From NCBI GenBank assembly GCA_036510735.1, contig DATCDK010000208.1, forward strand, positions 1 to 12,782: a DNA stretch of 12,782 nt. The letters are read 5' to 3'. Numbering within the stretch: the first letter of the stretch is position 1; each line of letters opens with the position of its first letter. The stretch comes from PALSA-607 sp036510735 (GTDB taxonomy: Bacteria; Actinomycetota; Actinomycetes; Acidothermales; Acidothermaceae). The translations under genes and the position numbers were made by a program. Below are positions 5,242-12,482 of this stretch, in pieces. The notes below the pieces were generated by a model. That model made no database searches. It was not told the origin of the DNA and saw nothing but the letters and a program-made list of their open reading frames with translations.

Positions 5242-6947
5242 CGCTGGTGCCGCCGGGAGACAGGACCAGCCGAACCGGAGACGGTATCCAGTGCGTAACG
5301 ATCCTGGAAAAGAGTACGGACGTCGTCCGGCGTTGCAACTGCGCCGAACAACTGGACATCGCGAAGCAGTCCACCGAACCTCGCCCTGGTGCCGTTGCCG
5401 ATGGTGAGCGGAAGATCTGGCAGGACGTCGACCGGTTCGTCCTGCGATCGTGACCGTGCCACGCACGACCCGTCGACGTAAAGGGCAACCTCACCGGGCT
5501 CTCGGGTGGCGACGACATGATGCCACCCCGCGGCGAGCGCCCGATCGTGGGTGACCACGTTTCCGGTTCGCATCGCGTGCACCCGACCTGACGGAAGGGT
5601 GCCGCAGAAGAGCTTGCCGTTGAACACCGCGAGTCCAGCGGCGCGACGGTACAGGGCGTTGGGGGTGACATCGAGGGTCCCAACGTGCTCCCACACACCC
5701 TGACGGACATACCGGAAGAGTTGAGCGTGTGGCAAAGTGCCGCCGTAGAGCACGCCGTTATACGTGATCAGGCCCATCACCTCGGTCTCGGCACCCAGTC
5801 GACCGAGCAACGACCAAGTCTCGTCGTGCTCGTGCCGGTACACCAGCCCGTTCGGCCACGTACTCGCGTGCAGAGCGTCGTGTGAGGCGGCGAGTGAGTA
5901 AACCTGCGTCGTGTCGGGGAGCATTCCCCATGAAATCCATCGATCTGGTGGCGTGAACTGGAAGACCCCTCCTCCGCCCTCGAGCGACTCCGCCGGAACG
6001 ACCTCGCCGAGCCTGGTCAGGCGGATCGCCTCGTCGACGTTGACGTGATCGTTTCCAGCGCCAAAGAGGTGGCCGTCGAAGACGCCGAGGGCGAGGAGTC
6101 GCCGCCCGGGGTCGCCGCACCAATTCCACCTTGCGCCGTCGGTATGGCGAAATACACCCCTCTGGTAGGTGGCGCTCGCATAGAGAGCACCGCCATGCAC
6201 TGCGAACCCGCTGATCGAGTCGACGTCGTCGAGTTGGCCGGCGTCTACCCAACCGAACGACGGGTCGAGCCGGTGGATCGAACCACCGGGATGCTCGTTC
6301 TTGGATTCCGCCAGACCGGAGCCGCCGGCGCGATAGCGGGTTGTGCCTGCGTGCAACTGGCCGCGATACGGAGCGAGTGCAGAGACAGAGTTTGCTTTCC
6401 CTACCGGCCCGAGGTCGTGCCATGCGGCACCATCGAAGGCGAACACGTGCCCGCAGTCATCTGCGCCAAGCGTCCCCGCGTAAAGCTGACCCTCATGAAC
6501 CGACAGGACCCACGCCGCGACGCTGTCCCCGAGGCGACCGTGGTCTTCCCACTGGGGCCGAGATCCCCAGTCAACACCGAACTCGAGATTCGCGGTGTTG
6601 TGCTGACTGCCTGTCGACACGCCGTGCTGAACGGCGAGTTCGAATCCCGTCCGCGTTCCGGGATCGAAGCAAGACACGATGGAACCCAGGAAGTCAGAAT
6701 CATCAGACTCAGCGCGGACCCACACGGCAACGGTGACGTGCGTGAGCGCATGTCTACGTCTGGCCTCGGCAGTCACCTGAATACGCGCGCCTCGGTCAAA
6801 CGACACCGCGTCGCCGTCGTCGGCGTCACGTAGAAATGTCACGTTGCCTTGGACTTGCGCGTGCAGCCCATTTCCCGAGACGTCTCGTGCGTCGCCAGAC
6901 ATTGGCCAGTGGCCGACGAGGTTGTCCGAAAAGTACATGTCATCCAT
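5238..6947 (-). CDS. LamG-fold protein split by a seven-repeat propeller-like insertion
   Basis: A 569-residue protein. Residues 8-126 resemble the first half of a LamG/concanavalin-like jelly roll (LVGHWPMSGDARDVSGNGLHA, then THVTVAVWVRAE). Residues 472-550 resemble its second half (GWHHVVATREPGEVALYVDGS, PLTIGNG, FGGLLRDVQLFG). Between them lie seven copies of a GxLYAGT-like strand, at about 155, 198, 255, 294, 359, 400 and 446, spaced 39-65 residues, consistent with a beta-propeller. There is no signal peptide, membrane segment or lipobox, so it should be cytosolic, unusual for a lectin-like fold. It starts 43 bp after the dppF-like gene, with a weak ribosome binding site, and overlaps gntR. 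Glycan binding or a lyase/hydrolase-like activity on the imported compound is inference; I see no recognisable catalytic motif. Confidence 0.88.
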   Translation of the reverse strand: MDDMYFSDNLVGHWPMSGDARDVSGNGLHAQVQGNVTFLRDADDGDAVSFDRGARIQVTAEARRRHALTHVTVAVWVRAESDDSDFLGSIVSCFDPGTRTGFELAVQHGVSTGSQHNTANLEFGVDWGSRPQWEDHGRLGDSVAAWVLSVHEGQLYAGTLGADDCGHVFAFDGAAWHDLGPVGKANSVSALAPYRGQLHAGTTRYRAGGSGLAESKNEHPGGSIHRLDPSFGWVDAGQLDDVDSISGFAVHGGALYASATYQRGVFRHTDGARWNWCGDPGRRLLALGVFDGHLFGAGNDHVNVDEAIRLTRLGEVVPAESLEGGGGVFQFTPPDRWISWGMLPDTTQVYSLAASHDALHASTWPNGLVYRHEHDETWSLLGRLGAETEVMGLITYNGVLYGGTLPHAQLFRYVRQGVWEHVGTLDVTPNALYRRAAGLAVFNGKLFCGTLPSGRVHAMRTGNVVTHDRALAAGWHHVVATREPGEVALYVDGSCVARSRSQDEPVDVLPDLPLTIGNGTRARFGGLLRDVQLFGAVATPDDVRTLFQDRYALDTVSGSAGPVSRRHQR

Positions 6948-6990
6948 CTCTTAGAAGTAGGACGGGTTGATTACAGAGGGGAGACGACGT

Positions 6991-7794
6991 TTACGTACTT
7001 CCTGACTCTCCTAGGAGACGCGGGACGGCGGCGAGCAGCTCGCGGGTGTATGGATCAGACGCTCGTCGCAGCACCTGATCTGCGACGCCTTCCTCGACGA
7101 CTCGGCCATCTCGTAACACAGCAATGCGATGTGCCACGGCTTCGACTACGGCAATGTCGTGGGAGATGAACAACATCGCGAACATGTGTTCGTCCTGAAG
7201 ATCGAGGAGCAGGTTCACAATCTGCGCCTGTACCGAAACGTCCAAAGCGCTTGTTGGCTCATCGCAAACAAGCAACGCAGGATCGGCGGCCAGTGCCCGC
7301 GCGATCCCAACCCGTTGCTTCTGTCCGCCACTGAGTTCGTGTGGGTACCTCACCGTCATCGACGCATCCAAGCCCACCGCGTCTAGCAAGGCGTTCACAC
7401 GCTCGTGGCGCGCCACCTTCGGAACGCGTCGCACGAGCAGGGGCTCGGCAATTGACCATCCAATGGTGCGGCGGAGATCGAGACTCGCCGACGAACTTTG
7501 GAAGACCATGCTGCCTAGCTGCCTCGCGTGGCGAAGCTGCGAGCCCTTCAACGAGTTAAGGGTTCGCCCGCACAGTTCGATCGATCCGCTGCTCGCGGTG
7601 CCGGCTGGTAGGAGACTCAAGATCGCCAAGCCAAACGTGCTCTTACCCGAGCCGGACTCACCGACCAAGCCCAGAGTCTCCCCAGCGTCGATTGACAGGC
7701 TCACATCAGTGACGGCTGGAACGCTAGAGCGACCTCCGTAACGCACCACGAGATCACGAACGCGCAGCACGGGTGCAGGACTCGGACTATTCAT
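6991..7794 (-). CDS. Peptide/opine-type ABC transporter ATP-binding protein (DppF/OppF-like)
   Basis: A 267-residue ATPase that powers import with the fused ATPase upstream. Motifs are: Walker A GESGSGKST at 45-53, Q-loop Q99, signature LSGGQKQR at 154-161, Walker B LLVCDEP ending at 180, D-loop SALD at 182-185 and switch His H212. It is shorter than typical DppF (about 320-330 residues) because the C-terminal oligopeptide (HPY) extension is reduced to SDPYTRELLAAVPRL. After the Q-loop it reads FQSSSASLD instead of the usual FQDP..SLNP. The ATG at 7794 overlaps the end of the upstream fusion gene by 8 bp and has no good ribosome binding site, so translation is probably coupled. Confidence 0.93.
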   Translation of the reverse strand: MNSPSPAPVLRVRDLVVRYGGRSSVPAVTDVSLSIDAGETLGLVGESGSGKSTFGLAILSLLPAGTASSGSIELCGRTLNSLKGSQLRHARQLGSMVFQSSSASLDLRRTIGWSIAEPLLVRRVPKVARHERVNALLDAVGLDASMTVRYPHELSGGQKQRVGIARALAADPALLVCDEPTSALDVSVQAQIVNLLLDLQDEHMFAMLFISHDIAVVEAVAHRIAVLRDGRVVEEGVADQVLRRASDPYTRELLAAVPRLLGESGST

Positions 7795-9580
7795 TGTTCG
7801 TCACCGGCGCATAGGGCGTGTCCGAGCGGACGATCGGCAACTTCCCGCGACCTCGCCCTAAATGCGGCGCGCTCACGAGGAGTCCTTGCGTGTAGGGATG
7901 TTGGGGCTGGCGAATGACCTGCTCGGTTGGGCCCGCCTCAACAATTCGACCCCTGTGCATAACGGCAATCCGGTCTGCAATCTGGCCGACGGCCGCAAGG
8001 TCATGTGAAATCAGGAGGATCGATACCCCGAGGTCACCGCGCAACGATCGAAACAGTTCGAGAAGCTTCGCTTGCACAGTCACGTCAAGCGAGGCTGTGG
8101 GCTCGTCCGCAATCAAGAGCCTTGGGCTACACGCTATTGCCATGGCGATACCGACGCGTTGCTTTTGACCGCCGCTGAGTTGGTGCGGGTAGCGGCTCGA
8201 AACACTAGTGACACTGTCAAGATCCGTGCGTTCAAGTAGGGAACTCAACCGCGCCTGGAGTGCCCGTCGGGTAAGCGATTCATGGACACGTAGTGGTTCG
8301 GTAATCAGGCGGCCAGCCGTCATGGTCGGATCCAGGCTTGCGGATGGGTCCTGAAATACGACCCCGACCTTGTACCCCAGCATCGCTCGCCGACTACGCC
8401 GATCGGCTTTCCCTCGGCCCAAAGCGACGCGTTGGCCATCGATGTCAAGGCGACCGACGCTTATCGCCGCACCCGGAGGCAGCAAGTCCGCGATCGCCAT
8501 GGCAAGAGAGCTCTTGCCGCTACCCGACTCGCCGACCAGACCAATGATCTCGCCGCGTGCAAGTCTGAGATCGACATTCTCGACGGCGACCGTTTCGCCG
8601 TAACGTCCGCTGTAGACGACCCGCAGCCCTTCGACGTTCAGCGCTTCACTGCCATCTGTGGAGTCTGCTTGGCCACTCAAGTGCTGCGCCCGTACAGTTC
8701 CGCGACTCATCGATTTCGTGTCGTGCGGCTGACGCGAGTCGCGGCGCGTCGACGGGTCGAGGACGCCGCGCAGCGCGTCGCCGACGAGATGAATCGAGAC
8801 AAGGATCCCAACCAGTAGCGCGGCGGCCGGCAGCCAGATCCATGGTTGGTTGTCAAAGACTCCCGGTTCCAACGCGAACTCGATGATGGAACCGAGACTC
8901 GCCGTTGGCGGTTTTACGCCGAGTCCTAAGAAGCTGAGTGTCGACTCCAGCAGGATCGCAATTCCGAGTTGAAGCGCGCTTGCGATGGTGATGAGGGGTA
9001 CGAGGTTGGGAAGTATGTGCCAGCGAATGATCTGATCCGAACGCATGCCTGCGAGCCGACCGGCGGTGACGTAAGCACGGTGGTTCAGCGTCAGTGCTTC
9101 GGCGCGTATCACTCGAGCGGTCGGTGGCCAGCCCAGAAGACCGATGACCAGGATCACGGTGAGGGTCCCTGGGCGAAACACTCCAACACACACGAGAGCT
9201 AGTAGCAGTAGTGGAATGCTCATCATGGCATCGATACACCGGGCGATCACGACGTCGACGGCCCCACCGAAGTAGCCCGCCACAGCGCCAACGATGGTCG
9301 CGATGGCGATCAGGATTGACGCGCTCGCGACGCCCACCAGCAGCGACGTGCGCGCACCGATCAACGCGCGCGCCAAGACGTCGCGGCCCGAACCGTCGGT
9401 TCCGAGGATGTGCGACCACCCAGGGGCGCTGGAGATATGCGCGACATCGACCGTATTCGGATGCAGCCATGGCAACTCTGGGCCTATGCAGGCGGCGAGG
9501 ATGAGTAGACACAGGAATAGACATGCAGCTACCACTGCCAACCCGTGGGCTCTAAGAGACTGCCAGCCGCGTGCCACCAC
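7787..9580 (-). CDS. Fused ABC transporter permease and ATP-binding protein (DppC-DppD fusion)
   Basis: One 597-residue chain joins two transporter parts. Residues 1-275 are a DppC-type permease: an N-terminal helix at 14-32, the GTDGSGRDVLARALIGARTSL motif at 60-80, further helices, and the EAA loop around 162-192 (EALTLNHRAYVTAGRLAGMRSDQIIRWHILPN). Residues 276-312 are a polar linker. Residues 313-597 are a DppD-type ATPase: Walker A GESGSGKS at 350-357, Q410, LSGGQKQR at 468-475, Walker B LLIADEP with D492/E493, H526, and the HPYTQGLL C-terminal motif. No stop or frame change occurs at the junction. Such fusions are known in actinobacterial peptide/nickel-class transporters. The proposed GTG start at 9580 is two bases after the DppB stop. 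Confidence 0.94.
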   Translation of the reverse strand: MVARGWQSLRAHGLAVVAACLFLCLLILAACIGPELPWLHPNTVDVAHISSAPGWSHILGTDGSGRDVLARALIGARTSLLVGVASASILIAIATIVGAVAGYFGGAVDVVIARCIDAMMSIPLLLLALVCVGVFRPGTLTVILVIGLLGWPPTARVIRAEALTLNHRAYVTAGRLAGMRSDQIIRWHILPNLVPLITIASALQLGIAILLESTLSFLGLGVKPPTASLGSIIEFALEPGVFDNQPWIWLPAAALLVGILVSIHLVGDALRGVLDPSTRRDSRQPHDTKSMSRGTVRAQHLSGQADSTDGSEALNVEGLRVVYSGRYGETVAVENVDLRLARGEIIGLVGESGSGKSSLAMAIADLLPPGAAISVGRLDIDGQRVALGRGKADRRSRRAMLGYKVGVVFQDPSASLDPTMTAGRLITEPLRVHESLTRRALQARLSSLLERTDLDSVTSVSSRYPHQLSGGQKQRVGIAMAIACSPRLLIADEPTASLDVTVQAKLLELFRSLRGDLGVSILLISHDLAAVGQIADRIAVMHRGRIVEAGPTEQVIRQPQHPYTQGLLVSAPHLGRGRGKLPIVRSDTPYAPVTNNE

Positions 9581-9582
9581 GG

Positions 9583-10590
9583 CTAGATCACCACCACGCG
9601 AGGGTCGGCGAGCTTATAGAGAATGTCGGCAAGGAGATTGGCAGACATAGTCGTCAGTCCGACTATCAAGATGATGAGCATGAGAACGGGCCCGTCCTTG
9701 CTCTCGGTTGCTTGCACTGCCAACGTCCCGATCCCGGGCCAGGCGAAGATGGTCTCGGTCACGATGGCTGCCGCGAACAACTCGGGAATCAAGGATGCGA
9801 CCACTGTGATGATTGGCAACGATGCGTTTCTGTACGCGTGGCGAAACAGCACTGCTTTCTCAGGCGCCCCAGTAGCCCGCGCAGTACGAATGTATTCCGC
9901 CGAAAGCACCTCTAGCATGCTCGCTCGGGTATATCGAGCGAGCGGCGCGGCATTGGCGATACCGAGAACGAGAGCGGGAAGCAGCAGGTGCTGCAGGAGA
10001 ACCGGAAACGTCAAGGGCACTCCCGCAACACGCATCCCCCCTGGGGGAAGAAGTCGAAGCCGAACAGACACGACGAAAATCGCCACGAGCCCCAGGACAT
10101 ACGGGGGAATCGCGAGCAACGCGACGATCGCTCCCGAGAGCGCTCTATCAATCGCAGACCCCTCGTGTGAAGCCGCAATCACGCCGATGGCTGGCCCGAT
10201 CACGACGATCACGACCAGGGCGCCCACAAGGAGAATGAGGCTCGGTTCGATACCCGCAGAAACCACTTTCCACGCCGACTGGCCGGTCTGGATCGAGTAA
10301 CCGAAGTCGCCTCTGATGGCCCGTACGAGCCATCGAATGTATTGGACGGGTAGCGGCTCATCGAGACCGAGCAAGTGAACCGCGTGGGCGCGCTGCTCGG
10401 GGGTCATGAGCACGACTGCTTGCCGGTCCATCCGCGCCGTCAACGGGTCACCGGGCGTTGCCGAGGTCAGCGCAAAACCAGCCACCGACAGCACGAGCAA
10501 CGACGGGACGGCTTGAAAGACTCTGTGCAGGACGATCCGTGGCAGGCCGTAGACGGCCTGCCACGGACGAGTCCCTACTGCTTCGACCAT
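9583..10590 (-). CDS. ABC transporter permease, DppB/OppB-like
   Basis: A 335-residue inner-membrane permease that pairs with the DppC half of the downstream fusion to form the channel. It shows the first helix of the family (QAVPSLLVLSVAGFALTSATPGDP), the GLDEPLPVQYIRWLVRAIRGDFGYS segment that contacts the binding protein, five later membrane helices, and the EAA loop EYIRTARATGAPEKAVLFRHAYRNASLP. The only reasonable start is the ATG at 10590: no ATG, GTG or TTG follows in frame before the first helix. That start lies inside the binding-protein gene (16-bp overlap) and lacks a clear ribosome binding site, so it probably depends on ribosomes finishing the upstream gene. The N-terminus is about 18 residues longer than usual, and those extra codons encode a perfect inverted repeat. 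Confidence 0.95.
   Translation of the reverse strand: MVEAVGTRPWQAVYGLPRIVLHRVFQAVPSLLVLSVAGFALTSATPGDPLTARMDRQAVVLMTPEQRAHAVHLLGLDEPLPVQYIRWLVRAIRGDFGYSIQTGQSAWKVVSAGIEPSLILLVGALVVIVVIGPAIGVIAASHEGSAIDRALSGAIVALLAIPPYVLGLVAIFVVSVRLRLLPPGGMRVAGVPLTFPVLLQHLLLPALVLGIANAAPLARYTRASMLEVLSAEYIRTARATGAPEKAVLFRHAYRNASLPIITVVASLIPELFAAAIVTETIFAWPGIGTLAVQATESKDGPVLMLIILIVGLTTMSANLLADILYKLADPRVVVI
10536..10567 (-). promoter_or_regulatory. Perfect 15-bp inverted repeat (strong mRNA hairpin) at the binding-protein/permease junction
   Basis: The arms TCCGTGGCAGGCCGT (10536-10550) and ACGGCCTGCCACGGA (10553-10567) are exact reverse complements with two bases between them. In RNA this gives a 14-bp stem with a 4-base loop. 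It begins 7 bases after the binding-protein stop codon and lies within codons 8-19 of the permease gene. No U-tract follows, so it is not a standard terminator. Its place suits protection of the binding-protein mRNA end or reduction of permease expression, as known for intercistronic hairpins in binding-protein operons such as malE-malF. Confidence 0.8.
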
Positions 10591-12269
10591 TCAGCTGCTT
10601 TTAGGAAGCTGTAGCGATCGAACGGATAGACAGTCACGCCGCTCACCCCGGCCGCTGTTGCGGACAGAACCTTTGGCTGCCAGAGGTAGATCGCGTCAGG
10701 CGCTTGGTTGATCGCCTGGGCAATCTGAGCGTACGCAGCGGACTGGGTCGCCGAGTCGGTTGTGGAGCCCGCTTTCGCGAACAGTCCCGAGACAGTGCAG
10801 TTCTTCCACCCAGTTTCACCAACTGGACCGTTACAAACGTTGTACTGAACGGCGCTGAACTGCGGCCCGAGGCCGTACGTGCCACCGAACTCGTAGTCCA
10901 AATCCCACTGGTTCACCCGAGCTGGGTTGGTAACCATGTCGTTCCAGTCATCCTCGGTGAGTGGAACCAGTGTGACTTTCATTCCGATCTTGCCAAGCTC
11001 TTGTTGAATGATGGGCAGCACTTGTTGTGCCTGTTGCGCGCCGCTCCAGTAGACAAGACGCAGCGTCGTGCTGGATTTCCAGCCAGCCGCTGCGAGCAGG
11101 CTCTTGGCCTGGTTCGGATCGTACGGATACTTGTTGAGGCTGTCGAAATTCAGTCCGGGCGGGTTCCACAACAGCCCCGCCTCGCTCTTCATGACACCGG
11201 TCACGAGGGCCTGACGATCGATGCCGTAATACATTGCTTGCCGGACCCTCGGGTCGGAAAGTGCCGGCGCAGCGGTTCGGACGAAGAGCCCGACCATTCC
11301 TGCCGACAGCGCATCGCCCAGGTTCAGCCCCTTTACTCCGCTGAGGGTGGTCCGGTCGGCTTCTTGCAACCCAAAAGCAACATCAAGTCCGCCCGTCTGA
11401 AGCTGGCTCGCAATTTGGCTGCTCGACAGAATCTTCCAAATCAGCGTCTTGGTCTTGGGTGCTCCGCCCCAGTAATCCGCGTTCGCGGTGAACTGCACGT
11501 ACTGATTCGGCACGTACTGGGTAAGACGGTACGGTCCAGTACCGATTGGGTGAGTGACGAAGGAACTCGAAGCAATCGTCTTGTCAGTTTCGGTTGCCAG
11601 GAGATGTTGCGGAAGGATCACGTTAGGAGCGTCCACCAGATAGCGGAGGAAGCTGCTGTCAGGTTGGGCCAACGTGATCTTTACGGTGTAGTCACCCACA
11701 GCTGAAATGCCGGACAACGGCTTGTCGGTGTTCGCGATGTCCGCTGCACCGGCGATCTCCTTCCAGTTCTGGGCCCGGCCCTGGAACGCGCCAGGGTAGT
11801 GCGCTGCGAATGTCGCCGTGAAAGCAACATCGGCGGCGGTGAACGGCTGACCGTCTTGCCATTTCACGCCTTGGCGGAGGTTGAACGTATAGGTCTTTGC
11901 ATCGGGCGATACGGTCCATGACGCGGCCAGTCTCGGCTCGATGGTGCTCTGGTTGGGAGCTAAGCCAACCAACGGGTCGTAGATCAAGTACATCAAGGCA
12001 AAGGTGTCATCGGTTGCCATGACCGGCGCAAAGATTGGCTCGGTCGGCCCATCGCGGGTCACATTCAACACGCTCGCGGCGCCCGTCCCTCCAGTGGAAG
12101 TGGCAGTTTGGGCTGCCGGACTCTGCGCAGTGGAAGCTGCCGGACTCTGCGCAATGGAAGACGAGCCCGTTTGAGACGGCGCAGTTGGGTTGGCGGCGTG
12201 CTTCGACGACGTACAGGCCGCAACGGTGAATGCCAGCAAGACAACGAATGTCATTCGCAGGCGTCGCAT
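10575..12269 (-). CDS. Extracellular substrate-binding lipoprotein, family 5 (peptide/opine/oligosaccharide type)
   Basis: A 564-residue receptor for the ABC importer. Residues 1-18 are a lipoprotein signal (MRRLR, hydrophobic core, V-A-A before C19), so C19 would be lipid-anchored on the outer face of the membrane. Residues 20-65 form a Ser/Ala/Gln/Pro/Thr-rich linker with a duplicated AQSPAAS unit. The family 5 fold follows, with signature RLAASWTVSPDAKTYTFNLRQGVKWQDGQPFTAADV near 112-147, HPIGTGPYRL, and a YLWQPK segment near the C-terminus. The ATG at 12269 has a strong AGGGAGG site a few bases upstream. It is the first gene of the operon and overlaps the permease gene by 16 bp. Substrate cannot be read from the sequence; the LacI regulator and lectin-like operon protein make a carbohydrate-containing ligand a reasonable guess. 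Confidence 0.95.
   Translation of the reverse strand: MRRLRMTFVVLLAFTVAACTSSKHAANPTAPSQTGSSSIAQSPAASTAQSPAAQTATSTGGTGAASVLNVTRDGPTEPIFAPVMATDDTFALMYLIYDPLVGLAPNQSTIEPRLAASWTVSPDAKTYTFNLRQGVKWQDGQPFTAADVAFTATFAAHYPGAFQGRAQNWKEIAGAADIANTDKPLSGISAVGDYTVKITLAQPDSSFLRYLVDAPNVILPQHLLATETDKTIASSSFVTHPIGTGPYRLTQYVPNQYVQFTANADYWGGAPKTKTLIWKILSSSQIASQLQTGGLDVAFGLQEADRTTLSGVKGLNLGDALSAGMVGLFVRTAAPALSDPRVRQAMYYGIDRQALVTGVMKSEAGLLWNPPGLNFDSLNKYPYDPNQAKSLLAAAGWKSSTTLRLVYWSGAQQAQQVLPIIQQELGKIGMKVTLVPLTEDDWNDMVTNPARVNQWDLDYEFGGTYGLGPQFSAVQYNVCNGPVGETGWKNCTVSGLFAKAGSTTDSATQSAAYAQIAQAINQAPDAIYLWQPKVLSATAAGVSGVTVYPFDRYSFLKAAEWSKQ
12112..12159. repeat. 24-bp tandem duplication in the lipoprotein linker
   Basis: Two adjacent 24-bp units at 12112-12135 and 12136-12159 differ at a single base (CAGTGGAA versus CAATGGAA). 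They preserve the frame and encode the duplicated AQSPAAS-like segment of the flexible linker after the lipid anchor. A further CAGTGGAA at 12092-12099 may be the remnant of another unit. Confidence 0.85.
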
Positions 12270-12272
12270 GGC

Positions 12273-12280
12273 ACCTCCCT
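12273..12280 (-). promoter_or_regulatory. Strong ribosome binding site for the binding-protein gene
   Basis: The minus strand reads AGGGAGGT four bases before ATG (start at 12269). It is by far the best ribosome binding site in the operon, consistent with the binding protein being made in excess over the membrane parts. Confidence 0.8.
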
Positions 12281-12330
12281 CTTCTCTTGGTCCTCAGAAA
12301 CGACACGATGACGGGTTGATCGCGCGGTGA

Positions 12331-12346
12331 GCGTCGACTCTGACGC
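12331..12346. promoter_or_regulatory. Inverted repeat GCGTC-N6-GACGC in the operon leader
   Basis: Arms of five bases at 12331-12335 and 12342-12346 lie downstream of the predicted operon promoter, in the 5' leader of the binding-protein mRNA. It could be a second regulator site (for example for the operon's GntR) or a small leader hairpin. It is short enough to be chance in GC-rich DNA. Confidence 0.3.
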
Positions 12347-12369
12347 GCTGGTGGCTTCGGCTGCCGCTC

Positions 12370-12399
12370 AAGGTAGGACGCTGGCAGATTGTTCGTCAA
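12370..12399 (-). promoter_or_regulatory. Predicted promoter of the transport operon
   Basis: On the minus strand, TTGACG (12399-12394) and TACCTT (12375-12370) are separated by 18 bp, a good match to a housekeeping sigma-70-type promoter. Transcription would start near 12363 and give a leader of about 95 bases before the binding-protein ATG. The -35 element is covered by the operator-like palindrome centred at 12394. Confidence 0.55.
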
Positions 12400-12406
12400 T
12401 AGGCCA
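12382..12406. promoter_or_regulatory. Operator-like palindrome O1 over the operon -35 element
   Basis: Arms TGGC..ATTG (12382-12391) and CAAT..GCCA (12397-12406) flank TTCGT. Eight of ten arm positions are complementary, centred on 12394. Its core, TTGTTCGTCAA (12389-12399), is nearly the same as the second site at 12454-12464. A bound protein would cover the TTGACG hexamer and block the operon. The divergent LacI-family protein is the likeliest binder, the operon's GntR protein the alternative. Confidence 0.55.
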
Positions 12407-12439
12407 ACCCGCCAGGAGCGCATCCAGTCCAAGTTGCCT

Positions 12440-12445
12440 TACAGT
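12440..12445 (+). promoter_or_regulatory. Possible lacI-family gene -10 element
   Basis: TACAGT fits the TANNNT -10 pattern on the plus strand, with a start point expected near 12452, about 30 bases before the GTG at 12483. I see no matching -35, which is common in actinobacterial promoters. The predicted start coincides with operator-like site O2. Confidence 0.35.
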
Positions 12446-12452
12446 GGGTCCG

Positions 12453-12465
12453 CTTGATCGACAAG
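12453..12465. promoter_or_regulatory. Operator-like palindrome O2 near the lacI-family start of transcription
   Basis: CTTGATCGACAAG has arms CTTG/CAAG around ATCGA. Its core TTGATCGACAA differs from the O1 core only at the two W positions, giving the shared pattern TTGWTCGWCAA. It is 65 bp from O1 and lies just upstream of the regulator's start codon, consistent with autorepression. Confidence 0.55.
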
Positions 12466-12482
12466 GTCGCGAGGTGGCGGGT

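Noticed and set aside
4493..5407. Plus-strand open frame of 304 codons
   Set aside because: Serine/arginine-rich translation antisense to the GntR gene, whose domains and metal ligands are complete.
6638..6648. GTTCGAATCCC, resembling a tRNA T-loop
   Set aside because: The flanking bases do not form the T-stem (A52 would face C62) and no acceptor or anticodon arms surround it. It lies inside a coding region.
6045..6833. Plus-strand open frame of 262 codons
   Set aside because: Antisense to the LamG/propeller gene. Its translation has no family features, while the minus strand has repeats and a known fold.
7787..9580. Suspicion that the permease-ATPase fusion is a sequencing artefact
   Set aside because: The frame is continuous through a plausible polar linker, both halves are intact, and this fusion type is known in related bacteria.
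10704..11705. Plus-strand open frame of 333 codons
   Set aside because: Antisense to the substrate-binding lipoprotein gene, which carries the family 5 signature.
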